Origin: Streptosporangiaceae bacterium
GTDB taxonomy: Bacteria; Actinomycetota; Actinomycetes; Streptosporangiales; Streptosporangiaceae
Length of the DNA: 11,794 nucleotides
Reading direction: 5' to 3'
NCBI GenBank assembly: GCA_030039095.1
Contig: JASHQP010000304.1
Coordinates: forward strand, 1 to 11,794
This document shows, piece after piece, positions 1 through 6,786 of this stretch. Position 1 is the first letter of the stretch. Every line of letters starts with the position of its first letter. The position numbers and the translations under genes are program-made. A model generated the notes under the pieces. The model was given only the letters and a program-made list of their open reading frames with translations, searched no databases and had not been told where the DNA came from.

Positions 1-181
1 GGCGCGGGTCGCCGTTCTTTCTCCATCGCTCACCGATCCGTTGCGGCCCCCGCCCGGGCTGGCCCTTCCATGATCCCATCCGGCGCCGACGGCTCTTGAC
101 AGCCCGGCCTGGCCACCAAGAAGCTAATTTCAGAAGGCAATTCTAGGAAATCAAACCGCCTGCTGAGAGGCTGGTGATCCC
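1..181. other. Intergenic region with no gene seen
   Basis: No coding frame with a start and plausible protein is seen. TTGACA at 96-101 is a perfect -35, but the nearest AT-rich hexamer (TAATTT, 125-130) is 23 bp away, which is too far. The sequence becomes AT-rich from 120 to 160, which suggests that the SDR promoter lies here. Confidence 0.4.
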
Positions 182-1066
182 ATGAGCCGACTCGATGGCC
201 GGGTCGCGATCGTGACCGGTGCCGGACGCGGGATCGGCAGGTCGGTCGCGCTGCTGCTCGCCGCGCAGGGGGCCTCCGTGATCGTCAACGACCTGGGAGC
301 CGCCCTGGACGGGTCGGGCAGCGACGAGGCCCCGGCCCAGCAGGTCGTCGCGGAGATCGGCGAGGCGGGCGGCAAGGCGGTCGCGAACCTCGCCGACGTC
401 TCCGACCACGACGGCGCCGAGGGCCTCGTCGCCGCGGCCATCGAGCAGTTCGGCCGGCTCGACGTGCTGGTCAACGTCGCGGGCATCCTGCGGGACCGCA
501 TGGTCTTCACGATGTCCGAGCAAGAGTGGGACGACGTGATCCGGGTCCACCTGAGGGGCACGTTCAACACCACGAAGTTCGCGGCGGCGCACTGGCGTTC
601 GCTGCGCGACGAGTCCGCGCAGAATCGCGTCATCAACTTCACGTCGGTGTCCGGACTGCACGGGGCGCCAGGCCAGCCGAACTACGCGGCCGCCAAGATG
701 GGAATCGTCGGCCTCACCTACTCCTGCGCCAACGCGCTGGGCAGGTACGGCGTGACCGCCAACGCCATCTCGCCCGGCGCGGCCACCCGGATGACGGAAT
801 CTGTGCCGGCCGAGCGCCGCCGGACCGTGACCGCCTCCGGCGCCGAGCGCTCACCGGACAACATCGCGCCGATCGTCGCGTACCTGGCCAGTGAGCAGTC
901 CGGCTGGATCAACGGGCAGATCGTCAGCGCCCGGGGCTACGAGGTAGCGCTCTACAACACCCCGCAGCCGATCATCACGATCGCCGGTACGCAAGCCTGG
1001 GACGTCGACGCGCTCGCCAGTCAGGTCGAGCGCTCGTTCGGGCCGGCGCTCGGCCGGCAGGGCTGA
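182..1066 (+). CDS. Short-chain dehydrogenase/reductase (classical SDR, NAD(P)-dependent)
   Basis: A 294-residue classical SDR, a cytosolic NAD(P)(H)-dependent oxidoreductase. Seen: the TGAGRGIG cofactor loop at residues 12-19, Asp37 after the second strand, NVAG at 98-101 (usual form NNAG), catalytic Ser near 155-157, and Tyr168/Lys172 in YAAAK. The segment after strand 2 (NDLGAALDGSG) and the roughly 45-residue tail after the catalytic core resemble SDRs related to the dehydrogenase domain of 17-beta-HSD type 4 (MFE-2), which oxidise beta-hydroxyacyl-CoA or steroid-like substrates. The substrate here is an inference only, and no MaoC hydratase lies beside it. The ATG is preceded by GGTGA five bases upstream; another weak purine stretch (GAGAGG) lies further up. 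The next gene starts 106 bp downstream in the same direction, so co-transcription is possible but not shown. Confidence 0.9.
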   Translation: MSRLDGRVAIVTGAGRGIGRSVALLLAAQGASVIVNDLGAALDGSGSDEAPAQQVVAEIGEAGGKAVANLADVSDHDGAEGLVAAAIEQFGRLDVLVNVAGILRDRMVFTMSEQEWDDVIRVHLRGTFNTTKFAAAHWRSLRDESAQNRVINFTSVSGLHGAPGQPNYAAAKMGIVGLTYSCANALGRYGVTANAISPGAATRMTESVPAERRRTVTASGAERSPDNIAPIVAYLASEQSGWINGQIVSARGYEVALYNTPQPIITIAGTQAWDVDALASQVERSFGPALGRQG

Positions 1067-1071
1067 ATACC

Positions 1072-1085
1072 CTACTCATCAGTAG
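1072..1085. repeat. Short inverted repeat after the SDR stop
   Basis: CTACT and AGTAG are 5-bp arms around CATC, six bases after the SDR stop. The stem is too short and AT-rich for a convincing intrinsic terminator in such a GC-rich genome. It could be a weak operator for the gene downstream, or chance. Confidence 0.25.
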
Positions 1086-1098
1086 ACCGCGGCGTGCA

Positions 1099-1127
1099 TT
1101 GGCCCTAACATGCCTGGGTTGTAGCGA
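1099..1127 (+). promoter_or_regulatory. Possible weak sigma-70-like promoter for the DUF3068-MFS gene
   Basis: TTGGCC (1099-1104) and TAGCGA (1122-1127) are separated by 17 bp and sit about 45 bp before the ATG at 1173. Both hexamers are weak matches to consensus. A GGAGG ribosome-binding site lies between this site and the ATG. Confidence 0.25.
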
Positions 1128-1172
1128 TACAGCAGGCTTGTTCCGCCTGGCGGCGGCGCGCTGGAGGCTCCT

Positions 1173-3944
1173 ATGCGCAGGGTCAGCGGGTTCATCCTCA
1201 CGATCCTCGGCGCGTTTCTGCTGGTGGTCGCCGTGCTGCTGCGGTTCTGGGTCGCGCCGTCGGTGATCGAGTTCCCGCTGGACGAATACCAGATCGTCCA
1301 GCTGGCAGGAACCGGGTCGTACTTCAGCCCGGCCAGGGAGAAGGAACTGGTTGGCGTCTCCGTGCTGGTCACGGAGACGACCAAGGGCGCGGACGTGGCC
1401 GGAAGCGGCGGCGCGGCCGTCTGGGACGGCTTCGTCGCCGTCCAGGACACCACCAACCGGGCGCCGATTGCGTATGTCGCGTTCCGTGAGGCCCTCAACC
1501 GCAGAACCGGCCAACTCGTCCACTGCTGCGGCGCCTACATCACCAACCCGGTGAACGGCAAGCCCGAATACTCGGTGCGCATGACCGGGATCGGGTTCGT
1601 CTGGCCGTTCGGCGCGCAACGGCAGACGTACCGGGTCTTCGACATCGGCGCGGGCCGGACGGAACCGGCCCGGTACGCGGGCACCGCCAGGATCGCCGGG
1701 ATCCTCACCTACCGCTACGTGGAGAAGGTGGCGCCGACCAGGTTCGGCACCGAGCCCAGGAATTCGTTCGGGCAGTCGCCGGGCGAGTACTACAGCGCGA
1801 CCAACACGTACTTCGTGGACCCGGAGACCGGGATGCCACTGAAGATCACCGAGAACCAGGAGGTGACCCTGGCCTCGGGCGGGGTCACCCAGCTGGTCAG
1901 CCCCGACCTCTCGCTCACGGAGACGGCACGCAGCGTTCAGGCAGCCGTCAGCAGCGACGACGGCGTCCGCGGGCAGATCGAGCTCTACGAGAGCACACTG
2001 CCGCTGATCGGGCTGGCCCTCGGGCTGATGTTCCTGGCCATCGGCATCCTCTTGGTTCAGTTCGGCGGCGAGGCGCCGGCGTCCGAGTTCGCGTGGGTGT
2101 GGCGCCGCGAGCTCGACCACTACCCGTCGAACGGGCGGCGCGTGCTCTACCTGACCGTCACCGTGCTCGCGACGATCACGCTGTACTACGAGCTCTACGT
2201 CGGCGGGTCTGTGTCCACGCTGCTGCTGGTCAACCTGCACATGAGCTTCACGTTCTTCGTGGTGATCCTGGCGGTCGGGAACCTGATCGGCGCGTTCGGG
2301 TCGCTGTTCGCCGGGCTCGCCGACCGGCTCGGCCGTGCCAACCTGCTGGTCTTCGGGCTGCTGATCAGCGGCATCCTGGTCGCGTACGTGCTGCCGACGG
2401 CGACCAGCGCATGGGTCTTCGCCGTCGAGTTCTTCATCGTGAACGTCATCGAGGGCATGACGCTGGTGGCCACGCCCGCACTGATCCGCGACTACTCCCC
2501 GCAGGTCGGCCGTGCGACGGCGATGGGTTTCTGGACCGCCGGGCCGGTGCTCGGCAGCCTGATCGTCACGGCGGTGGCGACGAACACCATCCCCGCGTTC
2601 GTCCCCGATTCGCGGTTCTGGACCCACGAGTACCGCATCTGCGGGATCGTCGGCCTGGTCGTGTTCCTGATCACGCTGGCCGGGCTGCGGGAGCTCTCCC
2701 CGCGGCTGCGCGACCAGCTGATGGTGACCATGAGGGACCGGGCGCTGATCGAGGCCAGGGCCAAGGGGCTCGACGTCGATTCGATGCTGCGGCATCCGTT
2801 CCGCCAATTGCTCCGGCCCGACATCGTCATCGCCGCGATCGGCGTGTCCACGCTGCTGCTCGTCTACTACACGTCGGTTGGGTTCGGCCTGATCTACCTG
2901 TCCACCGTGTTCGGATTCTCGACGAAGAACGCCAACGGGCTGCTGAACTGGAACTGGGGCTTCAACGTCATCGCGGTGATACTGATCGGCATGATCGCCG
3001 ACCTGGTCCGGGTGCGGAAGCCGTTCATGGTGATCGGCGGGATCGGCACCGCACTGATGACCGTCGTGTACCTGGAACAGGCGGGCCACCACCCCGGCTA
3101 CTACACGCTCGCGGTGATCCTGGCGCTGCTCTCGCTGTTTCTCGGCATCGCCTACCCGCCCTGGATGGCCTGCTTCACCGAGACCGTGGAGGCGAGGAAC
3201 CCGGCGCTGATCGCCACCGGCCTGGCCATCTGGGGCTGGATCATCAGGGCCCTGATCTTCGCCGCGTTCCTCGTGATCCCGTTCGTCATCACCTCGGTCA
3301 CCCCGCTCGTCAACTACGGGACCACGGCGGCGTCATACGCGGTCACCTACAAGAGTGAGATCGCGTTCGCCCAGTCGCACCCGGACGTCGTCGCCACCGT
3401 GACGAAGTACAAGACCCAGGTCCTCGACGCGCAGACGTTCGCCCCCGAGCTCACCGTGATCCAGGCGCACCAGGCGCTGTTCACCAAGCTGATCTCATAC
3501 CCGACTCCATCCGCGATCCCGCCCAGGCTCCTCGACCAGGCCATCGCGGCGGCCGGCGGCGGCGCCAAGGGCCTCGGCGTCCTCACCACGATCGACAGCA
3601 ACAGGACGGCCATCGAGGGCGTGATCTCCGTCGCCCCGGTACTCGAGAAGCTGAAGCCGTACTCGGCGCAGCTGACCGCGCTGTCCAAGGTCCCGCCGCA
3701 GGTATTCCCCTACCTGGAGGCTCACGGCACCACCGTGCGCGACGCCGCGGCCAGCGCGCCGGGCCAGTGGAAGCGCTGGTACTGGCTGTGTTTCGCCGGC
3801 GCCGCGCTCTTCCTGCTGACCATCCCGCTGCTGCGTGGCCGCTGGAGCCCTGCCGCGGCCCGCCGCGACGAGGAGCAACACGAGGCGATAACCCGGGCCG
3901 AGCTGGCCGAGCTGGAGGCCGCGCCCAGCCGCACCGCGCCCTGA
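1173..3944 (+). CDS. DUF3068 domain fused to an MFS transporter (923 aa)
   Basis: A single open frame holds two proteins' worth of domains. Residues 1-300 match the DUF3068 pattern: a membrane helix at about 7-27, an external beta-rich region with the family's CCG (118-120) and PFG (145-147) signatures, and a second helix at about 276-297. A basic cytosolic linker follows, then an MFS body (about 322-710) with DRLGR (384-388) at the loop between helices 2 and 3. A hydrophilic external stretch of about 150 residues (711-864) lies before the last helix (869-889), and the charged tail is cytosolic. Two helices from DUF3068 put the MFS start in the cytoplasm, so the topology is consistent. The start has GGAGG seven bases upstream. 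The cargo cannot be read from the sequence. DUF3068 members are called PorA-like in some annotations, but no pore function is shown here. Confidence 0.85.
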   Translation: MRRVSGFILTILGAFLLVVAVLLRFWVAPSVIEFPLDEYQIVQLAGTGSYFSPAREKELVGVSVLVTETTKGADVAGSGGAAVWDGFVAVQDTTNRAPIAYVAFREALNRRTGQLVHCCGAYITNPVNGKPEYSVRMTGIGFVWPFGAQRQTYRVFDIGAGRTEPARYAGTARIAGILTYRYVEKVAPTRFGTEPRNSFGQSPGEYYSATNTYFVDPETGMPLKITENQEVTLASGGVTQLVSPDLSLTETARSVQAAVSSDDGVRGQIELYESTLPLIGLALGLMFLAIGILLVQFGGEAPASEFAWVWRRELDHYPSNGRRVLYLTVTVLATITLYYELYVGGSVSTLLLVNLHMSFTFFVVILAVGNLIGAFGSLFAGLADRLGRANLLVFGLLISGILVAYVLPTATSAWVFAVEFFIVNVIEGMTLVATPALIRDYSPQVGRATAMGFWTAGPVLGSLIVTAVATNTIPAFVPDSRFWTHEYRICGIVGLVVFLITLAGLRELSPRLRDQLMVTMRDRALIEARAKGLDVDSMLRHPFRQLLRPDIVIAAIGVSTLLLVYYTSVGFGLIYLSTVFGFSTKNANGLLNWNWGFNVIAVILIGMIADLVRVRKPFMVIGGIGTALMTVVYLEQAGHHPGYYTLAVILALLSLFLGIAYPPWMACFTETVEARNPALIATGLAIWGWIIRALIFAAFLVIPFVITSVTPLVNYGTTAASYAVTYKSEIAFAQSHPDVVATVTKYKTQVLDAQTFAPELTVIQAHQALFTKLISYPTPSAIPPRLLDQAIAAAGGGAKGLGVLTTIDSNRTAIEGVISVAPVLEKLKPYSAQLTALSKVPPQVFPYLEAHGTTVRDAAASAPGQWKRWYWLCFAGAALFLLTIPLLRGRWSPAAARRDEEQHEAITRAELAELEAAPSRTAP

Positions 3945-3956
3945 CTGCGCCGCGAT

Positions 3957-3985
3957 CCGGCTACACCGCGCCCCGGCTACACCGC
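3957..3985. repeat. 13-bp direct repeat, period 16
   Basis: CCGGCTACACCGC occurs at 3957-3969 and again at 3973-3985, in the convergent junction between two genes. The second copy includes the stop codon (CTA on the plus strand) of the minus-strand membrane gene, and the first copy carries the same triplet. It looks like a small local duplication at the 3' end. No hairpin terminator is seen in this 32-bp junction. Confidence 0.6.
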
Positions 3986-4666
3986 CGCAGCTGGCGCGAA
4001 GCGGAACCCGATGCCGAACCTGCGCAGGACGGACCGCATCCACAGGATCGAGGCGCCGATTCCGATGGCGATGAACGTGATGGTCGTGGCCGCCCAGACC
4101 GGCACGTAGACGCCGAGCGGGATCGTGGCCAGCAGGACCGCCAGGCTGACCGCCAGCAGGCCGAAGACGCCGGCCCACAGCAGGGTTGCCTGCCGGAAGA
4201 AGCCGTCCATGCGGGACTGGTGCGCGGCCGGGCAGCGCAGCCCGATCACCTCGGCGGCCAGCCGGGCGCAGATCGGGCTGTCCCCGCGCGCCGTCCGGGC
4301 GAACAGGGTGCACAGGCCGAGGTCTGCGAGCGGGAAGTGCACGAGGAAGATCAGCAGGTTGCCGGCGGCAATGGCGATCACGGTCTGCACCGTCAGCACG
4401 ATCAGGGAGATCGTCACCAGCACGGGAACGGCTCCGGACGCCATCCTGCGGGTGCCGGCCGTGAGCCAGATGGCGGCGAGCATCGCCCACATTCCGGCTT
4501 CCCGGCCCCCGAGCGACGCCGCGAGGAGGTAGGCGCCGGTAGGGAGCCCGAAGGCTTCGGCCAGGTTCACCCCGGCGGTGCGCACCAGCCGCCCCGGCCT
4601 GGGCAGCTCCAGGCACTCGGAAGCGACTGGGCCCGTGGCGGCCAGACCCGCGGCGGGCTCCGACAT
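3977..4666 (-). CDS. Polytopic membrane protein of unknown function (229 aa)
   Basis: An integral membrane protein with about six predicted helices (near residues 33-52, 58-71, 79-101, 103-124, 157-183 and 187-209). A roughly 32-residue polar loop (125-156) splits it four plus two, and it ends in a short basic tail (RSVLRRFG). Size and helix layout recall the small VC0807/DUF3159-type membrane proteins, but I do not recognise it with certainty. I chose the ATG at 4666 because AAGGAG lies 11 bases before it. The GTG at 4678 overlaps that ribosome-binding site and is unlikely to be used. It lies 40 bp downstream of the CBS gene on the same strand, so an operon with it is plausible. Confidence 0.7.
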   Translation of the reverse strand: MSEPAAGLAATGPVASECLELPRPGRLVRTAGVNLAEAFGLPTGAYLLAASLGGREAGMWAMLAAIWLTAGTRRMASGAVPVLVTISLIVLTVQTVIAIAAGNLLIFLVHFPLADLGLCTLFARTARGDSPICARLAAEVIGLRCPAAHQSRMDGFFRQATLLWAGVFGLLAVSLAVLLATIPLGVYVPVWAATTITFIAIGIGASILWMRSVLRRFGIGFRFAPAAAV

Positions 4667-4706
4667 CGGACGTGGCACTCCTTGCGGTCCTGCGCAGGCG
4701 CCGGCG

Positions 4707-5090
4707 TCAGCCGGCCGGTCGCCGGATCTTGGCGGCGAACAGGTCCCGGATGCTCACAACGCCGCAGACCGCGCGACCGTCGAGCACCGGCAGGTGACGG
4801 AAGCCATTCAGCAGCATGATCTGCGCGGCCTCCTCGGCCGACATGTCCGGGCTCGCGGCCTGCGGATCCGGGGACATCCAGGCCGATACCGCAGAGGCGG
4901 ACAGATCCTCGCCGGAGGCGGCCGCGCGCAGCACGTCCCGCTCGGTGAGGATGCCCGCCAGGAACGAGCCCTGCAGAATGATCACCGACCCGACCCGGGC
5001 GCGCACCATGCTGGCCGCCGCCTCGCTCACCGTGGTGTCCGGCGTGGCTGTCACCACGCCGGTGTGCATCAGGTCCTCGAGCTTTGCCAT
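4707..5090 (-). CDS. Two-CBS-domain protein (127 aa)
   Basis: A stand-alone Bateman module, cytosolic. CBS1 spans about residues 8-60, with the family pattern GILTERDVLRA at 46-56. CBS2 spans about 72-124, with GFRHLPVLD at 96-104 and VVSIRDLF at 111-118. Such pairs bind adenosyl compounds (AMP, ATP, SAM, NAD) and act as energy or redox sensors, sometimes modulating a partner. No catalytic domain is attached and no ligand can be assigned. The gene sits 20 bp after the small acidic protein and 40 bp before the membrane protein. That order suggests one transcript and possibly a shared role, which is inference. The ribosome-binding site (GGGA, seven bases upstream) is weak, which fits translation coupled to the upstream gene. 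Confidence 0.88.
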   Translation of the reverse strand: MAKLEDLMHTGVVTATPDTTVSEAAASMVRARVGSVIILQGSFLAGILTERDVLRAAASGEDLSASAVSAWMSPDPQAASPDMSAEEAAQIMLLNGFRHLPVLDGRAVCGVVSIRDLFAAKIRRPAG

Positions 5091-5110
5091 GGCGCTATCC
5101 CGCCTCGATG

Positions 5111-5353
5111 TCAGCCGCTGTCCCCGACCTCATCGAGCTCGGGGTCCATGTGCGGCGAGGACGGCTCGGACAGTTCCTCGGAGAGCAGGCGCCACAGCGA
5201 CCCGGCCCAGGCCGACACCTCCGGCCATCTCTTCCAGAACACCTGCAGCGTGGTCTCGTCGAACTCTTCGTGGGCCTGATCCGGAGTGAGGCCGCGAGTG
5301 ACCTCGTCGAGATCGTGCACCAACTCGAGGAACCGGTCGGCGATGTCGTCCAT
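5111..5353 (-). CDS. Small acidic hypothetical protein (80 aa)
   Basis: An unrecognised 80-residue protein, cytosolic, with no cysteine and no membrane segment. Two thirds look helical, starting MDDIADRFLELVHDLDEV. The middle is tryptophan-rich (FWKRWPEVSAWAGSLW, about 39-54), and the tail is acidic, low in complexity and probably disordered (PSSPHMDPELDEVGDSG). It feels like a small protein conserved among actinobacteria, but I cannot name a family. The start is firm because GGAGGTGA lies four bases before the ATG, although the frame itself stays open far upstream. It is the first gene of the probable run with the CBS and membrane-protein genes, and it is divergent from the uracil-DNA glycosylase gene. 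Confidence 0.75.
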   Translation of the reverse strand: MDDIADRFLELVHDLDEVTRGLTPDQAHEEFDETTLQVFWKRWPEVSAWAGSLWRLLSEELSEPSSPHMDPELDEVGDSG

Positions 5354-5357
5354 GGGA

Positions 5358-5365
5358 TCACCTCC
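5358..5365 (-). promoter_or_regulatory. Strong ribosome-binding site fixing the start of the 80-aa gene
   Basis: On the minus strand GGAGGTGA is followed by TCCC and then the ATG at 5353. This near-perfect anti-Shine-Dalgarno match selects the 80-residue product over the much longer frame that continues upstream across the tandem repeat. Confidence 0.75.
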
Positions 5366-5401
5366 CAGCGAGCGTAGGCCAGGACGACGCTCGCGTGAAG
5401 A

Positions 5402-5461
5402 CCCCAAGCCAGCACACCCGCCCCGCCGTTGCCCCAAGCCAGCACACCCGCCCCGCCGTTG
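5402..5461. repeat. Perfect 30-bp tandem duplication
   Basis: Positions 5402-5431 and 5432-5461 are identical over 30 bp, beginning CCCCAAGCCAGCACACCCG. The unit is head-to-tail with no spacer, and three further bases of a third copy follow. It lies in the 126-bp divergent intergenic region between the 80-aa gene and the uracil-DNA glycosylase gene, ending 18 bp before the latter's ATG. Confidence 0.95.
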
Positions 5462-5479
5462 CCCATAGAGTTGTGGGCC
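5461..5479 (+). promoter_or_regulatory. Possible leaderless promoter and small hairpin at the ung start
   Basis: TAGAGT (5466-5471) fits the actinobacterial TANNNT -10 pattern and would place the transcript start at about 5478, next to the ATG at 5480. No ribosome-binding site is visible, which fits a leaderless message. The hexamer lies in the loop of a small inverted repeat (GCCCA 5461-5465, TGGGC 5474-5478). No good -35 is seen. Confidence 0.35.
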
Positions 5480-6157
5480 ATGGCAGGACGGCCGTTGCGG
5501 GAGATCGTCGATCCGGGCTGGGCTGACGCCCTGGACCCGGTGGCCGGCCGCATCGAGGCCATGGGTGACTTCCTTCGTGCGGAGGTCGCGGCTGGCCGCC
5601 GGTACCTGCCCGCCGGTGACCTGGTGCTGCGAGCCTTCCAGCAGCCGTTCGCCGACGTGCGGGTGCTGATCGTGGGACAGGACCCGTATCCCACGCCCGG
5701 ACACCCGGTCGGCCTCAGCTTCTCGGTGGCACCCGAGGTGCGGCGGCTGCCGGCGAGCCTGGTCAACATCTTCCGCGAGTACCGCGACGACCTCGGCTAC
5801 CCGGCGCCCGCCAACGGCGACCTCAGCCCGTGGACCGAACGCGGGATCATGCTGCTGAACCGGGTGCTGACCGTGCAGCCCGGCCGGCCGGGCTCTCACC
5901 GCGGCAAGGGCTGGGAAGAAGTCACCGAGCAGGCCATCCGGGCGCTCGCCGGCCGCGGCACCCCGCTCGTGGCGATCTTGTGGGGCCGCGATGCCCGCAA
6001 CCTGGCCCCGCTGATGCCCGGCGTGCCGAGCGTAGAATCGGCCCATCCTAGCCCGAACTCGGCCGACCGCGGTTTCTTCGGGTCGAGACCGTTCAGCCGC
6101 GCCAACCGTCTGCTCGAGGAGCAAGGCGCCGAGCCCGTCGACTGGAAGCTGCCATGA
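5480..6157 (+). CDS. ung: Uracil-DNA glycosylase, family 1
   Basis: Removes uracil from DNA as the first step of base-excision repair, in the cytosol. The protein is 225 residues, the usual size for family 1. Seen: the water-activating motif GQDPYP at 66-71 (Asp68), LLNRVLTV at 125-132 in the uracil-binding region, and HPSP at 189-192 (His189) followed by [17 protein letters not shown]. All catalytic positions of E. coli Ung are present. The ATG at 5480 starts the conserved N-terminus; the frame is open upstream only because it reads through the 30-bp repeat. There is no clear ribosome-binding site, so a leaderless transcript is likely. The gene stands alone on its strand, and a 175-bp leader separates it from the STAS gene. 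Confidence 0.95.
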   Translation: MAGRPLREIVDPGWADALDPVAGRIEAMGDFLRAEVAAGRRYLPAGDLVLRAFQQPFADVRVLIVGQDPYPTPGHPVGLSFSVAPEVRRLPASLVNIFREYRDDLGYPAPANGDLSPWTERGIMLLNRVLTVQPGRPGSHRGKGWEEVTEQAIRALAGRGTPLVAILWGRDARNLAPLMPGVPSVESAHPSPNSADRGFFGSRPFSRANRLLEEQGAEPVDWKLP

Positions 6158-6161
6158 CGCA

Positions 6162-6173
6162 CGCAAATTTGCG
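6162..6173. repeat. 12-bp perfect palindrome CGCAAATTTGCG
   Basis: A perfect 12-bp palindrome with an AT core, five bases after the ung stop, in otherwise GC-rich DNA. It has the look of a dimeric-protein binding site. No protein can be named. Confidence 0.45.
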
Positions 6174-6206
6174 CATCAAGGCCAGCGCCACGGCACGTCT
6201 TCAGCA

Positions 6207-6230
6207 GTTACAGACGTCTCACCTGGTAAA
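6207..6230 (+). promoter_or_regulatory. Possible stress-sigma (SigB/SigF-like) promoter for the STAS gene
   Basis: GTTA (6207-6210) and GGTAAA (6225-6230) are 14 bp apart. This loosely resembles the GTTT...GGGTAT promoters read by actinobacterial SigB/SigF-type factors. It lies about 100 bp before the STAS-domain gene. The match is partial, and the assignment rests partly on the downstream gene's role. Confidence 0.25.
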
Positions 6231-6247
6231 TTCCCAGACTCGTCTGT
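6210..6247. repeat. Imperfect inverted repeat in the ung-STAS leader
   Basis: ACAGACG (6210-6216) and CGTCTGT (6241-6247) are 7-bp perfect arms. Inside them a second stem pairs CTGG (6223-6226) with CCAG (6234-6237) around a 7-base loop. Three T residues follow the base of the stem. It may act as a terminator for ung, as an operator, or as an RNA leader structure. Confidence 0.4.
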
Positions 6248-6332
6248 TTCCCTGGCCCCACGAGCTACCCCACGCAGCGGCCGCACGACCTGCGGCGCTC
6301 TGGCAGCTCGTCCGAACCTGCAAGGAGAATTC

Positions 6333-6779
6333 ATGATCAGCGGCGCCCCAGGGGTCACGGACCACGATGGGACAGCCGCCGACGTGGCAGCCGCGGCGGA
6401 GGCACTGGCCAACGCCGCCGTCCGGCCGGATGACCTGATCCAGCTGAGCTGCCAGATATCAGCGGACGGCGTGGTGACCGTGGCAATCCGGGGAGACCTG
6501 GACGTGGCCACGGTGGAGCGGACCGTCCGTTACGTCACCGACGTCATCGACCGGTGTGACGGCCCGGTCAGCGCGGACTTGAGCGAGCTGGCCTTTTGCG
6601 ACGCGTGCGGCCTCGGCGCTCTGATCCGGGTCAACGCATACGCCGCGCAGGTGGGCCGCAAGCTGGAGCTGACCAGGCCGTCTCCGGCCGTCACCAGGAT
6701 CATGCGGCTCACTCACCTCGATGACTGGCTGCTCCAGCCGGCGCTCGCCGGGGTGAGCGGCGGTGTCCCGCGCGGTTAG
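6333..6779 (+). CDS. STAS-domain anti-sigma-factor antagonist, phosphosite Ser replaced by Cys
   Basis: A 148-residue cytosolic protein: an Ala-rich N-terminal extension (1-37), then a STAS domain (about 38-135) of the SpoIIAA/RsbV kind. In the partner-switch pathway such proteins bind an RsbW-type anti-sigma kinase and release a stress sigma factor; phosphorylation of a conserved serine turns them off. Here the DSSG-like motif reads CDACGLG (89-95), with Ala91 and Cys92 at the two positions usually held by Ser/Thr. The codons are GCG and TGC, so the usual phosphate acceptor is absent. It may be permanently active, redox-responsive, or have drifted to another role. No kinase or sigma gene is in the window. 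AAGGAG lies five bases before the ATG. It ends seven bases from the convergent NAD kinase. Confidence 0.87.
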   Translation: MISGAPGVTDHDGTAADVAAAAEALANAAVRPDDLIQLSCQISADGVVTVAIRGDLDVATVERTVRYVTDVIDRCDGPVSADLSELAFCDACGLGALIRVNAYAAQVGRKLELTRPSPAVTRIMRLTHLDDWLLQPALAGVSGGVPRG

Positions 6780-6786
6780 CGGCCTG

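Noticed and set aside
96..130. TTGACA promoter upstream of the SDR gene
   Set aside because: The -35 is perfect, but the only AT-rich hexamer lies 23 bp away, outside the working range.
975..3092. A 705-residue minus-strand open frame opposite the DUF3068-MFS gene
   Set aside because: It is rich in His, Arg, Asp and Gln in a low-complexity pattern typical of antisense frames in GC-rich coding DNA, and the plus-strand protein has clear domains and membrane segments.
3495..4616. A 373-residue minus-strand frame spanning the convergent junction
   Set aside because: It covers the real membrane-protein gene in another frame and reads as Arg/Gly/Pro-rich noise.
5371..5399. Minus-strand promoter TTCACG-17 bp-TACGCT before the 80-aa gene
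   Set aside because: The spacing is right, but the predicted transcript start falls inside the ribosome-binding site (5358-5365), which would be cut.
5402..5461. The 30-bp repeat as a CRISPR or a coding repeat
   Set aside because: There are only two copies with no spacer between them, and no cas gene is near. Translated in the ung frame it lies before the conserved start and has no ribosome-binding site.
5111..6166. A long minus-strand frame running from the 80-aa protein back through ung
   Set aside because: Only the last 80 residues have a sensible composition and a ribosome-binding site (5358-5365). The upstream part is antisense to ung.
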